DNA of 64,000 bases, taken from NCBI GenBank assembly GCA_964017045.1, contig OZ024809.1, positions 26,156,618 through 26,220,617 on the forward strand. The letters are read 5' to 3'. This DNA is from Omphiscola glabra (taxonomy: Eukaryota; Mollusca; Gastropoda; Lymnaeidae). A program made the translations under genes and the position numbers. This document shows positions 38,801 to 50,417 of this stretch, in pieces. The notes beneath the pieces are model-generated. The model did no database searches. It was not told the DNA's origin and was given only the letters and a program-made list of their open reading frames with translations. Positions within the stretch are counted from its first letter, which is position 1, and each line of letters begins with the position of its first letter.

Positions 38801-40064
38801 TTAGACTCAATTTTTCGCCAAAATACTCTGGGCCAATAGATCAGCCCAGCCATCTCAAGAGGGTTAAAATGCCTTTTACATTATTGAAATTTCTGGAAAA
38901 TTCTAGACTGGCCCTAAATGGATTGGATATTACTACTTTTAAATCCACCAATATTTTAGTATGGACTAAAAGTGTATTGCTACTAAGCTTAGCCTAGATC
39001 GACCAATTCCCGTAGAATTTAGTTGTAGTGCCTTTTGCCGAATGACATGACTAATGACAGAGTGTAATGACAACAATGGCAATGAAATATTATTAAATTT
39101 AAATAAGCCAAAAAATATTAGGTTAAATCTAACATTTTAATTATATTAGGTATTAATTACGGCACTCCTCAGAATGGTGGTCCCAAATTAAAAATAAAAT
39201 ACTTTTTGTTAGAAAGTGTCCTGCTATCAGTCTATCTGTTCGCAGACAAGTTATTGCTAGTAATAATATAAAATAAACAATACCATGGCCGGCAAACTGC
39301 AAGCGCTGGTTTACATTTTAAATAATGTTTGGCCAAGAAACATTCTGCAAACTTATGACTCATCGCCGAAGGCACTGTCAATGACAGCACTCTTTTGTTA
39401 GTGTGGATTGCTGAACATTGTCTAACACGAAACAGCAATTCAACAGAGATAACTTTGGTTTCTCTCTTGCATTTTCTTTCTTTTTATTCTTTTTTTTTCT
39501 TTCCGGAGATGAAGAGGCTGATGAAGATCGTGATCTTCAAAAAAGTGCATTAATTAGGGCATGAGAGTGAGATGTAAACAAATACGTCACCAATTATCAG
39601 AGGCTATTACGCTAGTAGCCAGACACTTTCTAAGGAATAGGGGATTAGTATTCCATTTGTTGACATTACTGTTCTGAGGACTGACTTAACTTGATTACAT
39701 TGGTCATTGGTTCGGAGCACCCTTTTTTGAGTTTCGGTGTCTCCCTTTAATTTTAATCCAACAGTTGCCAGTATCACTCTTCTAATAAGTTAATATGTAA
39801 GTATTAATAGTACCTGTGGTATATAAAAAAACGAATTCTTTTTTTTTTTTTAAATCCATTTGTCACATTTGTGTAGGTATTGACTGACTCGTCTGAGTGT
39901 GTGTACACAGTACGCATCATTTAGTTAGACTTAGGCCTGGCCTAGGCCTACTTGACTTAACTGGAACTGTTACTGTTAGGCCTACAGTTTTACGTACCTT
40001 CGGCATCTAAATCTGCTAAGAACGATAGATGATCTTTTTGTGAATCTTCAAAAATAAGTAACAT
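32811..40064 (-). CDS. COMMD2: COMM domain-containing protein 2, complete, 5 exons
   Basis: COMMD proteins are subunits of the ring that forms part of the Commander complex (endosomal cargo recycling, copper and NF-kB regulation). Exons 5' to 3': 39998-40064 (starts MLLIFEDSQKDHLSFLADLD), 35952-36029 (LKEFGRISLNFIRKGAN), 35426-35508 (TVQHGVEALMYLLTESSK), 33689-33862 (EIDFQDSIMTLGF...HYHNLEWRFDVQ), 32811-33008 (LASRSLRHQVS...LQTDPVNLVHI...CRRITRNIK, stop). Total 600 bases: 199 residues plus stop, which is the usual COMMD2 length. The C-terminal COMM domain starts around residue 125 with the family's conserved LEWR. All donors are GT and all phases close. A poly(A)-like AATAAA overlaps the stop codon on the minus strand. 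Introns carry a LINE tail, minisatellites and MITEs. Assignment to COMMD2 rather than another COMMD rests on the near full-length similarity I recognise. Confidence 0.93.
33334..33497. mobile_element. Short hAT-like MITE in COMMD2 intron 4
   Basis: Begins CAGAGCCGTCACG and ends CCCGATGGCTCTG (reversed CAGAGCCATCGGG). Flanks AATAGGG and AATGGGG could be a diverged target duplication. Confidence 0.4.
34545..34893 (-). mobile_element. 5'-truncated LINE tail, same family as 60.9-61.9 kb
   Basis: Shares GCGTGGTACCCCAGCCTAGG, AAAGAGATGTGTTTTGAGTG, CAGTTTTGAAGG and GGAAGAGAATTCCATTGTTT with 60909-61270. The 3' end on the minus strand is an (ATA)n-like microsatellite in both copies, as in CR1/L2-type LINEs. 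The element stops at 34893 inside COMMD2 intron 3. Confidence 0.85.
34898..35055. repeat. Degenerate ~20-bp repeat (TGGGATCCCATTCC type)
   Basis: Several imperfect copies. The 41-base block starting TTCCTGTTATGATCCCGTTA is repeated almost exactly at 36737-36778. Confidence 0.75.
36680..36778. repeat. Second patch of the TGGGATCCCATTCC-type repeat in the same gene
   Basis: Ends in TTCCTGTTATGATCCCGTTA then CCTGGTGGGATCCCATGACC, as at 34898. The two patches lie in COMMD2 intron 3 and upstream intron 1. Confidence 0.75.
37446..38582. mobile_element. Pogo/Tigger-like nonautonomous element (tentative)
   Basis: Left end CAGTAGAACCCGGTTATGTC and right end (reversed) GAACCCGCTAATCTCGACCT, with CTCGGTTA motifs near both, recall pogo-group termini. 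The outermost right bases are degraded. It holds a nested palindromic TTAA element at 37845-37986. Confidence 0.45.
37845..37986. mobile_element. Palindromic mini-element flanked by TTAA
   Basis: Arms TTAACTAAAATAAACTACTA ... AATAGCATT and the reverse complement, about 40 bp each with one or two mismatches, around a 58-bp spacer containing ACCCGGGTGCGAATGGCGGC. TTAA at both outer ends suggests piggyBac-type insertion. Confidence 0.7.
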
Positions 40065-40069
40065 GGTGT

Positions 40070-40790
40070 TTATTAAGTTGTTTATAATAGGACCTTCGGT
40101 AGTTCCTTATACTATTAGATCATTTATTATTCGGTAAACATCCAGTATAAGTAGGCGTTACCGAGAATGAGATGATTATTTTCTAATAGCCGAAAACAAA
40201 CACATATCTTCAAATTTCACGTGAATAGCCCATGCCCATATGTCTGATATGTTGATAAATTTTTAAATTGTAATATAGGTTCAAAGGATACAATTTTTGT
40301 CCTAATTATTTATTAATTAATTAATAAATTTTTTATTATGTTTGATAATAATGTGCATGGTGCAAACTATTTGCATATCTTTTACCATAAAAAGCACCTT
40401 TAATCATTATAGAAGTAAACATTGTTTGTTTTAATAAAAAAAATAATGATACTAATGTGAAATAAAATTACTTTATCATTTATTTTATTGCATTTGGGGC
40501 CAATCATTAAGTAGGCCTATGTCAAGCTATTTTATTTTACAATTTGTACCCCCCCCCTTTTTTTTTTCACCGTCTGCCGTCACAAATCTCGGAAACTCTC
40601 CCCCCCCCCCCAAACCAGTACGTCACACTTTCGAACTAAATAATTGTTCAAATAAATTTATAAATATGTGATATATTCTGTCAGAATACATCCATCACAA
40701 TTGAAGGTCAAGCATCAATGTGGATTTTATGGTTTATTGGTATGATACAAAAATAATTTAAAATGTGTTACGTCACATATAATTCCACCC
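40070..40790. other. Intergenic DNA upstream of COMMD2
   Basis: Has poly-C/poly-T and CGTCAC motifs at 40545-40630, similar to the 3660-3926 repeat. No exon seen. Confidence 0.5.
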
Positions 40791-40799
40791 ACTCCAGCC

Positions 40800-41330
40800 C
40801 ATAGACATAGAGATATATAGACTGACTATCGGCAGTAATTCTTGAAGCCGTGCCAGAGAGAGTAATTTCCCCTTACCATGCACCCCATCGACGGTCTCGC
40901 CAACAGAGCGTCCTCAGTAGATTTCCATTATTTCAGAGTGATTAACCATTAACATTATGATAACTATACACAAATAAATGATTTGCATGGCATAGATTTT
41001 TTTTTTAGTGTTAGTCCCACACAAAGGGATTCTCAAATGGCTATGATCAACAGAGCATTATTATCTAGTATATAAATTATTATATATAAAATTAATAATA
41101 CCGATATCGCCGGTATATTATTTTTTAAAAATTATTTATTTATATTACTGTTTTATAATTATAGGCCAAGTTTTTAAACTAGGCTATTCACGTTGACTAT
41201 TGTGACTCATTGTCAATTGTGACAAACTAAAGGCTAAGATTTTAACGTAGACCTACCTAGGCTATACTATTGTCTATTCACGTTGACTATTTTTTAATTT
41301 TTTATAGCATGATATATCTCTATGTCTATG
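40800..41330. mobile_element. MITE with 8-bp target-site duplication
   Basis: Starts CATAGACATAGAGATATAT and ends with its exact reverse complement (19 bp). CTCCAGCC flanks both sides (40792-40799 and 41331-41338). 531 bp, internally AT-rich, no coding capacity. The 8-bp duplication fits hAT-type transposition. Confidence 0.88.
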
Positions 41331-42292
41331 CTCCAGCCTCGTCACACTTTCTTAGCCCCCCTCCCTCTTTCGGAGCGTGACGTACCCCACCCCACCCCAC
41401 TTTTTTTTTTGAACCCTATTCCTATCACTATGATTTAAATCATATTCATATATATATAAAGCATACACTTTTCGTTTTTCGATTGTTTTCTTTTATGAAT
41501 AACGTTTTAATGTTTATTTTTCAGTTTATTTTTGTATAACATGGCCATGGTTTTAATATTTTTTAAAATTTATGATCAAGCCCTCTTCATTACATTTTTA
41601 TTCGTTTCTTCATTGAATTCATTAGTGTAAACAGTGTATATTTTCTAAATTTAATCCTTACATTATTATCTTTCGGTACCGGTAAGATTAAAAAATAAAA
41701 ATATCATTGTGTTAGGAAATGTAAATACTTTTAGAATCATTATTTTTCTAGTATTATGTCTTTTTTGTCCTTAAAGTTACGATTTTAGATTTCGAAGTGG
41801 CTATAGGGGTTATAACTGCATTTAAACACCTTTGTTGTTGGCTACAAACTTAAAGGGCTATAATAATCAATTTAACTTTTCTTTTAACAGAGTGCATTGC
41901 CTTTGGAATTCTTCTGTGTTCGAAAATAATATAAACCATGGCGCTCTGTTTTTAAACAATTTTGGTAGGCCTAGATCAGATAGTGCCTAAGAAAAAACTT
42001 GGGTAATTTAAAAATCCATAAATATATATAACGACAACTGTGGAGTAAGTATATATTGACTTTGACAACTATTGACCAATAGTAATAATAATAAGAGAGT
42101 ACTAAGAGTAGAGACTCACTGTCCTTTGTCATTCATTCTAAGTCTGAGATGAGAACGACTTAAAGATCATAAACCTTCTAACTTCTAATTTTATACTAAT
42201 ATTAGTTACTATTAATTAGTATTAACAAATGATCATCTAACAAAACTATAACGGTAAAAGTTAATACTAATTATTAATTTAATACTAATAGT

Positions 42293-43035
42293 GGTAAATT
42301 TTTAGAAAGATATCCGCGTCTTTTACCATGGCCGCCATCTTGGTTGCCCCGACCCGCGAACTTTTATGTGTTCACGGGTCGGGACAACCAAGATGACGGC
42401 CGTGGAAAAATAAAATAACTCATGTTTTTTGCTAAAATTACGAATAAAAAGTTTTTAAAAATGAAAAAATGATCTAAATCTATCCCTCACCCTAACCTGA
42501 ACCCTAAATTCCTCCCTAACAGGGTTTTGACCCTCTCCCTAACAGGGTTTTGACCCTCTCCCTAACAGAGTTTTGACCCTCTCCCTAACAGGGTTTTGAC
42601 CCTCTCCCTAACAGGGTTTTGACCCTATCGGAACCAGCGTTTTGACACTCTCGCCTTAGCCTAACGTGGCGCTGGGTTTTGACCCTGAAAAGTAGGAAAG
42701 TTTAAAAAAAACAAAGAAAAGTGGCCAAAATTAATTCTAAAATAAAGAAGTAATGAAAACCCAACTTACATTTTCATGGAATACACTTTTACACACTTTA
42801 TTTCAGGTTCCAACGAAAAGAATATCCAAAAATTAATGAAACAGGAATAAAACACGTGTGGTCATCATGGCAGACGACATAAAATACTAAATCAGCCAAC
42901 CAATCAAATTTTATCATTATATTTAATCAACCAATAAAAATTTAATTAAAAAACATGCCATCGTAATTTAAGGAAAATATAACTCTAATAAAAATAATAA
43001 GGGGAGTGAATCCACACAAATGACGTCACGGCTAC
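42293..43035 (+). repeat. Hairpin/VNTR element family, copy A (most complete)
   Basis: Order: GGTAAATTTT..., CCGCGTCTTTTACCATGG, a long hairpin (GCCGCCATCTTGGTTGCCCC GACCCGCG ... and its inverse), a CCTAACCTGAACCCTAAAT block, a 23-bp VNTR (42512-42640), then a unique body ending AAGGGGAGTGAATCCACACA AATGACGTCACGG. Present reversed at 57322-59305, with shorter copies at 26165 and 56103. Confidence 0.85.
42512..42640. repeat. 23-bp VNTR inside copy A
   Basis: Five to six copies of TCCCTAACAGGGTTTTGACC CTC. Copy B has about three, at 57732-57808. Confidence 0.92.
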
Positions 43036-43049
43036 GCTTGTAAAAATCA

Positions 43050-44960
43050 GCCCTAATAGTAATACTAATAATAATAACTAGGCCTTTAGCTTAGCCAGTC
43101 TTTTCTCTGATAAAAACAGTTCAGTGTCTGGATAATAAATTGCAACTGAAATTCGATACATTGAAACATATTCTGGTTGTCAAATGTGATTTCAGTGATT
43201 CATATTCATATTAATCATATGACAAGTTTTATGATATCGGGACCGGGAATGTTATTTAAAAAATCCTGATGTCCTAAGAGCTATCCACTCATCTCAGAAA
43301 TATTAGTTTGTCATGATTATGACATGAATAATTTCAATTCACTTGTGACTTGTTGATGCTTCATATTTCTGACATACATCAGTTGTGTCAATTTATTTTT
43401 ATTTTTTAACAACATGTTAATTGTTAGTAGTTAGTTACTCACTGACAAGCTGTTTTTCCTTCTATGAACATTAAAAAAGTGACATGTTCAATCTCATACT
43501 CATGATGAATTCCTCACAAACCTCTTCTGGTACTTTACTACTTAATTGTTCACAAATATTTCATCCACGATTTCTCATGTACAATGTACTATTCTATATA
43601 ATGTACTCTACCGGTAATGAAGTTGTTCTTTGCCTTTCTGTAAAGCATTGTCTTTCAAACTTTCAGTCAATTTTCACCAATCATATTTGGCTTCAGGTCC
43701 CAAGTTACCTCCAGAAAAATCTGGTCACTGTAGCTTAGTAATAACCTTTTTTTTTCAAGCACTAACTGCCATGACTTCATGGCCATTGCACAAGTGATAT
43801 GATTATGATGTGGTAATCATGCGAATCTAGTTAAACATAGAAAAATTGTAAATGGAAAAATATTAGGTCTAACTAGTATTAACTGGGGCGTTTTTAATAT
43901 TTGTACACTTCTTTTTCTGTCCGCTTTTACTTATTATCTCCTCATTATTGATAGCAAATATTATATTTAATTTCTTTTTGGAAACCCATAATTATGTCTT
44001 TTTATTTCTTTCATTCTACACTGTAGTTTCCACATATTTCTGTCCGCCATCTCTCTTACATCAGTGCTTCATAATCTTCTCAGTATGATGGCACAGGAGG
44101 AAAGATGCACGATGCAGCAAGAACCCATGCCCATTCTATTGAATTTTTTTTTTCAATATTAAAAGTATTAACTTTTTTACAGGTGTTTGTTGCAGACTAT
44201 CATTTTGAGTTGTACTGCTTTACATCATGTTCTATACTGACATCACATTTTTCAATGTTGCTTCCAAATGTCACCTTACATGGCCATTGTTTGGTTCCTC
44301 TTTTTCACATCCCGTAGATTCAGAGGTTTTCATTTTAATTTCTCCAACTACACAATGAAGCCAAAAACTTTAAATGTTTCACCACACACTTTGGAAAACT
44401 CCACCTTACAAGATCATGGTATCTGTTCCCCATTTATTTGTGAGACATAATTGATGGAATAGACTTAATGTCTGGGCTCCCCCCTTTTTTTTTATTTTAG
44501 TGTGCAGCCAGAGTTTTATTTTGTTGCATATATTTCCACCAGAAAGTCCTGAATGGAACCACATTTGGTTTCCTCATAATTTTATAACCCTGGGCTTAAA
44601 GATGGATACTCAGAAACTTTGTATTATCAGTGTTAATCAGCAATTGCCATGCACTTGACCAGCCTTCTACTTCTAGTTTGGTTGCTATTTTTTAAAACAA
44701 GCTTACATGTTTGTGAATTCAAGGTCGTTCAGCAGAGCCTGATATTTACATGTGATGCCCACTCTTGGTGTCACCATTGCCCTTTTCATAAAAAAATTCA
44801 CAGTAAACTGGATCAAAAAGGGGGAGGGGAGAGAATACAGGCTGTTTTTACACTTGTCTCATTGTCAAAGAATTCAATTAGTTCATCACCCGTTTTCAAT
44901 ACACTACACCATTCTGATTGTGAAAATTAAATAAATTTACATTATTTAGACTTGTTATTT
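43050..44960. other. Gene-free stretch upstream of MIS12
   Basis: A 37-bp segment (43621-43657, AGTTGTTCTTTGCCTTTCTG ...) recurs at 45973-46009 in MIS12 intron 3. The region has the feel of a decayed transposon on the minus strand, but no domain is identifiable. Confidence 0.35.
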
Positions 44961-44969
44961 AGGCGTATT

Positions 44970-47203
44970 ATGGAGAATCAAGAGAAAGTGACTGAGAATT
45001 CTAGGACAGTGGACACCAAAAGTTCAGACAAAGTTGTGGTGAACAATTATGAATATGAGACCCAGCATTTTGGTTTCACACCGATTACACTGCTAAATGG
45101 AAGTAAGTTATTGAAAAATTGCTTGTAATTTTTTAAAGTTAGTATCCAAACAATAAAATATTTATTTTATATTTAGATGTAATTGCAAAAATCCACTGAC
45201 AGGACTAAATTTGATTTAACTTAAAAAAATTATTTGTTTAAACTTTTAGTCTCTTTTTATTCGTAAATTTTTTGTTTTAATTTATCAGTAATGGTTTAAA
45301 AATGATTAATGTTACCTGAAAATTGGCATTTTTTTAAAGTTAAATTAATGTCACTCTTAATGTCACTCTTAATGTCACCTCTTGTAAGTGTTTAATGCCA
45401 TATGTGACCTGTACAGAGAAGGACTCAAGGCTTTTTGTACTACCTGCAGCCAGCAGGTAAGTTAAATTTATTCAATATTGTTAAGAGGGTGACTAATTAA
45501 CAAATTAATGTTTGGATTATTAGTCCAAATTTAATGCCTATTATAAAACTTTATTTGAAGGGAGACAAATGCATTAAAATAAGTACCTAGGTTACAAGTG
45601 AAGCCTTTATAATATATGGTACCTAACAGCATTAGTAGAAGTGCTATGCTATTATCATGAAAGATTGTGTGCCACATTAGATATTGATGTTAACATGATT
45701 AAACAGTTCCCAGGTGTAATGAGTGATGAGCAGTTGAGACAGGCCCGACATTCTGTCAGCCAGCTTATTGACAATGACATCAGCTCCATGTTTGACAATT
45801 TAGAGGTTTGTTTTTTTATTTGTCTTCAAGAAAAATTCCCTTGGCTTATGATCCTGTAGCATTTAATGCCATGAAGTTTTAACTTAAAGCTCAGAGACAC
45901 TAGAAAGTTTGAAGCAGTTCCAGATGCAACATTATGTTAACATTCTTTATGCCCAGAAATTCATATCAAATAAGTTGTTCTTTGCCTTTCTGTAAAGCAT
46001 TGTCTTTCATGTGTTTAAATACAGCTTTTTTAATTAGTTATGAAATCAAATAAAAGTGACTTAAATTCAATTCTATATAAAAAATTTATTTATTTTATGA
46101 TTAGGGTTGGCAAAGGTAATGTAATGTATGTAATTAATAACTGCAATCATTGTAATGAATAAAAATAATGTAAATTTTGTTTTGGATAGAGCTACCTACT
46201 GGAACGAGTGTTTACCATACCTGAGAATGTTGTATTGCCAGAAGACAAATGCCAGATTTTACATAGTAGTGCAGACAGTTATGATCAAGTAGAAGATAAA
46301 AAAAGGGAGTTAAAGAAAAAAATTATTGCTGTAAGTAATGATGATCAGAGCTATTTTAAAATGTTATTCTCTTAATAATTTATATTTAGTGAATTCACAT
46401 TTAGTTATTGCTTTAAAAAATTACAAATATGAATAGTATGAAGAATAAAAAAAATATTAACATATTAGGACTAACATATCTGCCTGTAATGTTACTAAAA
46501 TTAAAATAATCAGTCAATAAATTGTTCTGAACAGATAATGTTGGGTAATTTTGACATTTGTCCTTAATATAATTATCTACCATAGGACAGTAGCAATTAT
46601 CTACCATAGGACAGTAGCAATTATCTACCATAGGACTGTAGCAATGAGTCTTAACCTGTCTTATTTAATGTTACCTATAATATTTCAGGTAAAATATGCC
46701 AATGCACAGTTAAACCAAAACATAGCAGATGCCAGTGCATTACAAAGCACACTGGATGAGGTGCTAAAGCAAATGTCGGATGGGAACATTTCACAGCTTG
46801 GGGGTAACCACTAATAAAATAGAACTAAAAATTATGTTTCCAACACTAACATAAATATTTTTACAAATTTTTTATAATTACCATAATTTACTTTGAAAAA
46901 TCAAAATTCACACAGAGAAGTATAATTAACATTTTTGTGAAATAAACATTTGTGGAAATTGAATTATAAAAGAATAATAAACATTTTATCAACATTACTT
47001 TTAAGCTCTGACAATGTTTACAACTGGTTACCTTTATAAGTTGTCCAAATTAATTTTAATTATTAGACGTGTAACTTTGAATTTCACAATTTAGATTTCT
47101 GTGTCTTCTTAATTGACAGGATTTTGACATGTTTTCAGCTCAAAGTATAAAAGACTGGCTATCCTATTACAGTGAACAGCTAATAAAACTCAACCAGAAA
47201 TGA
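44970..47203 (+). CDS. MIS12: Kinetochore protein MIS12, complete, 6 exons
   Basis: Subunit of the MIS12 complex, which links centromeric CENP-C to NDC80 and KNL1. Exons: 44970-45102, 45389-45456, 45707-45805, 46190-46330, 46689-46803, 47139-47203; 621 bases, 206 residues plus stop (family about 205). Diagnostic parts are YETQHFGFTP (29-38) followed by LLNGMFNAICDLY, the head-domain helix; IPENVVLPEDKC (110-121), strongly conserved; and a C-terminal helical, coiled-coil-like stretch (about 132-206). A 5' UTR intron is possible, since TTATTTAG precedes GCGTATTATGG. The acceptor of exon 3 is the least certain: AAACAG|TTCCCAGG is the only nearby site that keeps phase 0 and gives QQ-FPGVMSDEQL. 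The gene is divergent from COMMD2 and convergent with FIS1. Confidence 0.93.
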
Positions 47204-47385
47204 ATGTGGAATGATATGGGTATCAAGTCTACTAGCTTCAGTGTAAATAGTTGAGTAGTTTTCTCGTGTTCTTTTTGCAGTTAGAACAAGTTTGACAGTA
47301 AAGAAAGAAAAATATTGTTATCTGACCCTAGGAAGAAAAAGAGGTGCATTCTTATGATGTATATTTTAAACTTAGGAATGTTGTT

Positions 47386-47391
47386 AATAAA
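47386..47391 (+). promoter_or_regulatory. Poly(A) signal candidate for MIS12
   Basis: AATAAA 183 bases after the MIS12 stop, followed by a T-rich tract, a normal arrangement for cleavage and polyadenylation. Confidence 0.6.
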
Positions 47392-48204
47392 GCCAGTTGC
47401 TTTTTTTTTTTTTCTTACTTTCAAAACAATTATTAATTATTATAAAGGTTTCATAAATATAGCTAAAATTTAATTGTGCTTTAAGTTTCAAGGATTCCAT
47501 AGAAAAGAAAAAGTGACTAAATCATTATTTTCAATGTATCTATTTCAAATGCCTATAACAGGAAAAAACATCTGACATCTAAAAGCTAGTATGTTGAACA
47601 TTATTCTAATACATTTTGAATATTGTGTATTCAGAAAAATGTTGTTTTTGTACCGAGGTAGGCATATGGATTATTAGCATAAATTGTTATATTTATACTA
47701 ATTGTGTTTCATTACCGGTAATCTAAAGATTGACACAAATTTCATTGTAATGAAAAGCATTGTTTCAAACAAATTAAAACTGAACAAATGTCATATTTTG
47801 TATATTTTATTTATCTCATTCTTTGCAGCATGTAATGAATGTGTTGATATTATTATGATGTATTTTTTATTAACCTGTAAAATATTTCCAATTATGTTAC
47901 GGTATAATTCTTTGTTTAATTTTCAGCAGGTTCAAAATCTATTCTTTTGCAAAATCAATGATTCTTTTGTCAATATATTGGTACAATTAAAATGTCTACA
48001 TCACTGTTAAAAACATCTGGCATCTAAAAGCAAGTATGCTGAATATTATTCTCATGTTTTTTGTGTATTCAAAAGAAAGACTCATTTCATTAAAAAAAAA
48101 AACTTCTAATGATCAAGAATGAAAGAAGAAAATTAAAATCTAAATATACTAGGAATGTAATTTTATTTTTACCTCAGTGGAATTAAGTTTCATTTTATAA
48201 TTTA

Positions 48205-48944
48205 TTAACCCTTTCAACCCACAATGCCCCTTCATTGGTCTGTGTGTTAAACATTCATACTCTGCCAGACTGATATTTCAATCTCCCATACGCTACCATA
48301 GATCGACAGTCTGTATATAAAAATGTGTTGTAAATACCGAGTTCATGGTTTACCATGTGACTTCAGAAAGTTCACAGTAATGGCCGGGCCAATATATGCA
48401 TTGTTTTTGTTACATTTTAGTGATTATTCTCAACATAGAGGTGCCAAAAATTACAATTGTAACAGACTGCAACAACAGCGGGTTGATGATGATGTAAATA
48501 ATTCAAAGGATTATTATCATGTTTTGAAAAAAGCATTCTAATAAAGCAAACAGACAATGATTGCAACAATCTATTAACTTCACCTAGTGCTACTCAACCG
48601 ATGGAATGTGTCCTTGGGCAATAATGAAGCAAAGTCTATCCCTAGTTGTTATGAAACTCAGAGGCGTGACATTGATCTTCTTTCTATGACTATTCTATTC
48701 TACATAGATTCTTGGAAAATTTTCTCCCTGTGATACTTTTTTATAATAGTAATGGACAACCAGACAAATTTAATTGGAAATAAATAACATTTTATAATCA
48801 TGAAATTTTGTTAAGTAGTTCAGTTTTTATGTTTGCTTCACCAATGACTAGAAGCTTATAGAAGCATTTTTATATTCAAAATTCTTGTTTATAATCAATA
48901 CCCATATTTTTTTTACTCTGCTTGATTTGTTTCTGAAGGGTTAA
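48205..48944. mobile_element. piggyBac-like MITE candidate
   Basis: TTAACCCTTTCAACCC at the left and GAAGGGTTAA at the right: CCCT-type termini immediately inside TTAA duplications, as piggyBac elements have. The inverted repeat is short and the interior unknown. Confidence 0.45.
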
Positions 48945-49534
48945 ATAAAATAAATACAATATTGACATCCTGTTTCATATTCAAACCTTTAAAATAGCAT
49001 TTTGATAACTGAAAGGAAACCGTATAATAATAATATTGTCATGCAGAATAAACACCAACAATCTATTTTATTTTTAAAAATTTGATAGCTAATTCAGTTT
49101 AAAAGAATACCATAACATTTATGGTCATAGCTCTTTCAAGTTTGTTGTTACTCATCAATAATAAATAAAACATCTATATTTATAACCAACTGTATGGTAT
49201 AATAAATATTTGTCAAAACAATAATTTATGTGATTAAAAATTTAATATCAATAACTGGGAGATTTTGTAAGGAAAAAAAATTCTTGACCATCTAATATTC
49301 ATAAGCATATTGAGGCTACAACATGACTGCTGTGTACAAAAATAATTTAATAAATAATAAAACAGATCAGAGTGATTCAAGACTGAAGTTGATCAGGGAA
49401 AAGTTTATAATACAAAAAGTCAATGCTTATAAATCTTATAATAACACAGAAAGTCCAACTTTTGTAAATTAGTTTTTCCATTTGAATTGTAGAATAAGAC
49501 AGAAAGTCCTGTCTAATCACTCTCACTCTTACAA

Positions 49535-49706
49535 TTTCCATATTTTCCAATGCAATCCCTTCTCACAATCTCCATATTTTCCAATGCAATCCTTTCTCAC
49601 AATCTCCATATTTTCCAATGCAACCCTTTCTCACAATCTCCATATTTTCCAATTCATCTCCTTTCTCACAATCTTCATATTTTCCTCTGCATCCCCTTTC
49701 CCACAG
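49535..49706. repeat. Minisatellite, about five copies of a ~33-bp unit
   Basis: Unit like TCTCACAATCTCCATATTTT CCAATGCAATCCT, degrading toward the right end. Confidence 0.9.
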
Positions 49707-50267
49707 ATCTGATGTTTCAAACACATATGAGTTTCCAGCACATTCGTTTTTTAACTCTTTTTTTAAAAAGAAAAGTACAGGCAACAACTCTTCAAAACTC
49801 AAGTGCCTAAAAAAATAATACATGTAATGTAATGAAAATGTTCTTAATTATAAAGACTATAAACTAAATATGTACATTAAATTTCAAATGGGCAAAGCAA
49901 CGTCTTAGTATAGGGTGAGTTTAAAAAATGTGATCTACTTAACAAAGATTCCAGCTCTTCCCTCATTTCTGCACTAATGTAAGCAGATACATTTTATATA
50001 CTTTGTTAAACCAAATATTCCTTTAAAAATGGTAAGCAACATATTTTTGACAGTGACAGCAACCAGAATTGTGGCAAATAAAAAAAGAATTTGAAAGTTC
50101 CCATATAACAAAAATTATGCTATTAAATTAAATGGACATTTTTCTAATGAAATGCACCATTTCATTGGTTTTTAACCACCTTTTAATGCCAAATTGTTAA
50201 AAATAGTTAGGTGGAAAATTCACATGATATATAAAAATAATCCTTGTATTTTTGTAGCTGGGTTATA

Positions 50268-50273
50268 TTTTAA
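50268..50273 (-). promoter_or_regulatory. Poly(A) signal candidate (ATTAAA) for FIS1 exon B transcripts
   Basis: ATTAAA variant on the minus strand, about 56 bases beyond the exon B stop. Weak on its own in AT-rich DNA. Confidence 0.3.
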
Positions 50274-50328
50274 TGAAATTTAAATCTTAACTCCCTCTTA
50301 GTTGTAAAATGATCCCACGATTCGCCAC

Positions 50329-50417
50329 TCATTTCTTCAAAGCAGCTATTGTGATCCCAATAATCCCACCTAGAGCCAGTGCAGCCCCACCAACTATTGC
50401 AATGCCCATCAGACCAT
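50329..50417 (-). CDS. FIS1: FIS1 alternative terminal exon B (tail anchor ending ALKK)
   Basis: Acceptor TTTTCCTCAG, then DGLMGIAIVGGAALALGG and IIGITIAALKK, stop TGA. Same phase, same helix length and a shorter basic end than exon A. Across 28 aligned codons I count 9 identical, 12 synonymous and 7 replacements, all between hydrophobic residues. That pattern points to constraint rather than decay. Confidence 0.88.

Larger units (their letters stand above)
47400..50320. other. Intergenic DNA between convergent MIS12 and FIS1
   Basis: Contains a TTAA-bounded element (48205-48944) and a ~33-bp minisatellite (49535-49706). No exon seen. Confidence 0.5.

Noticed and set aside
44649..44934. 93-residue frame just upstream of MIS12
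   Set aside because: Not joinable to MIS12 exon 1 in frame by a good donor, and MIS12 already has full family length. The minus strand has faint protein-like text (MKRAMVTPRVGITCKYQ) but no identifiable family.
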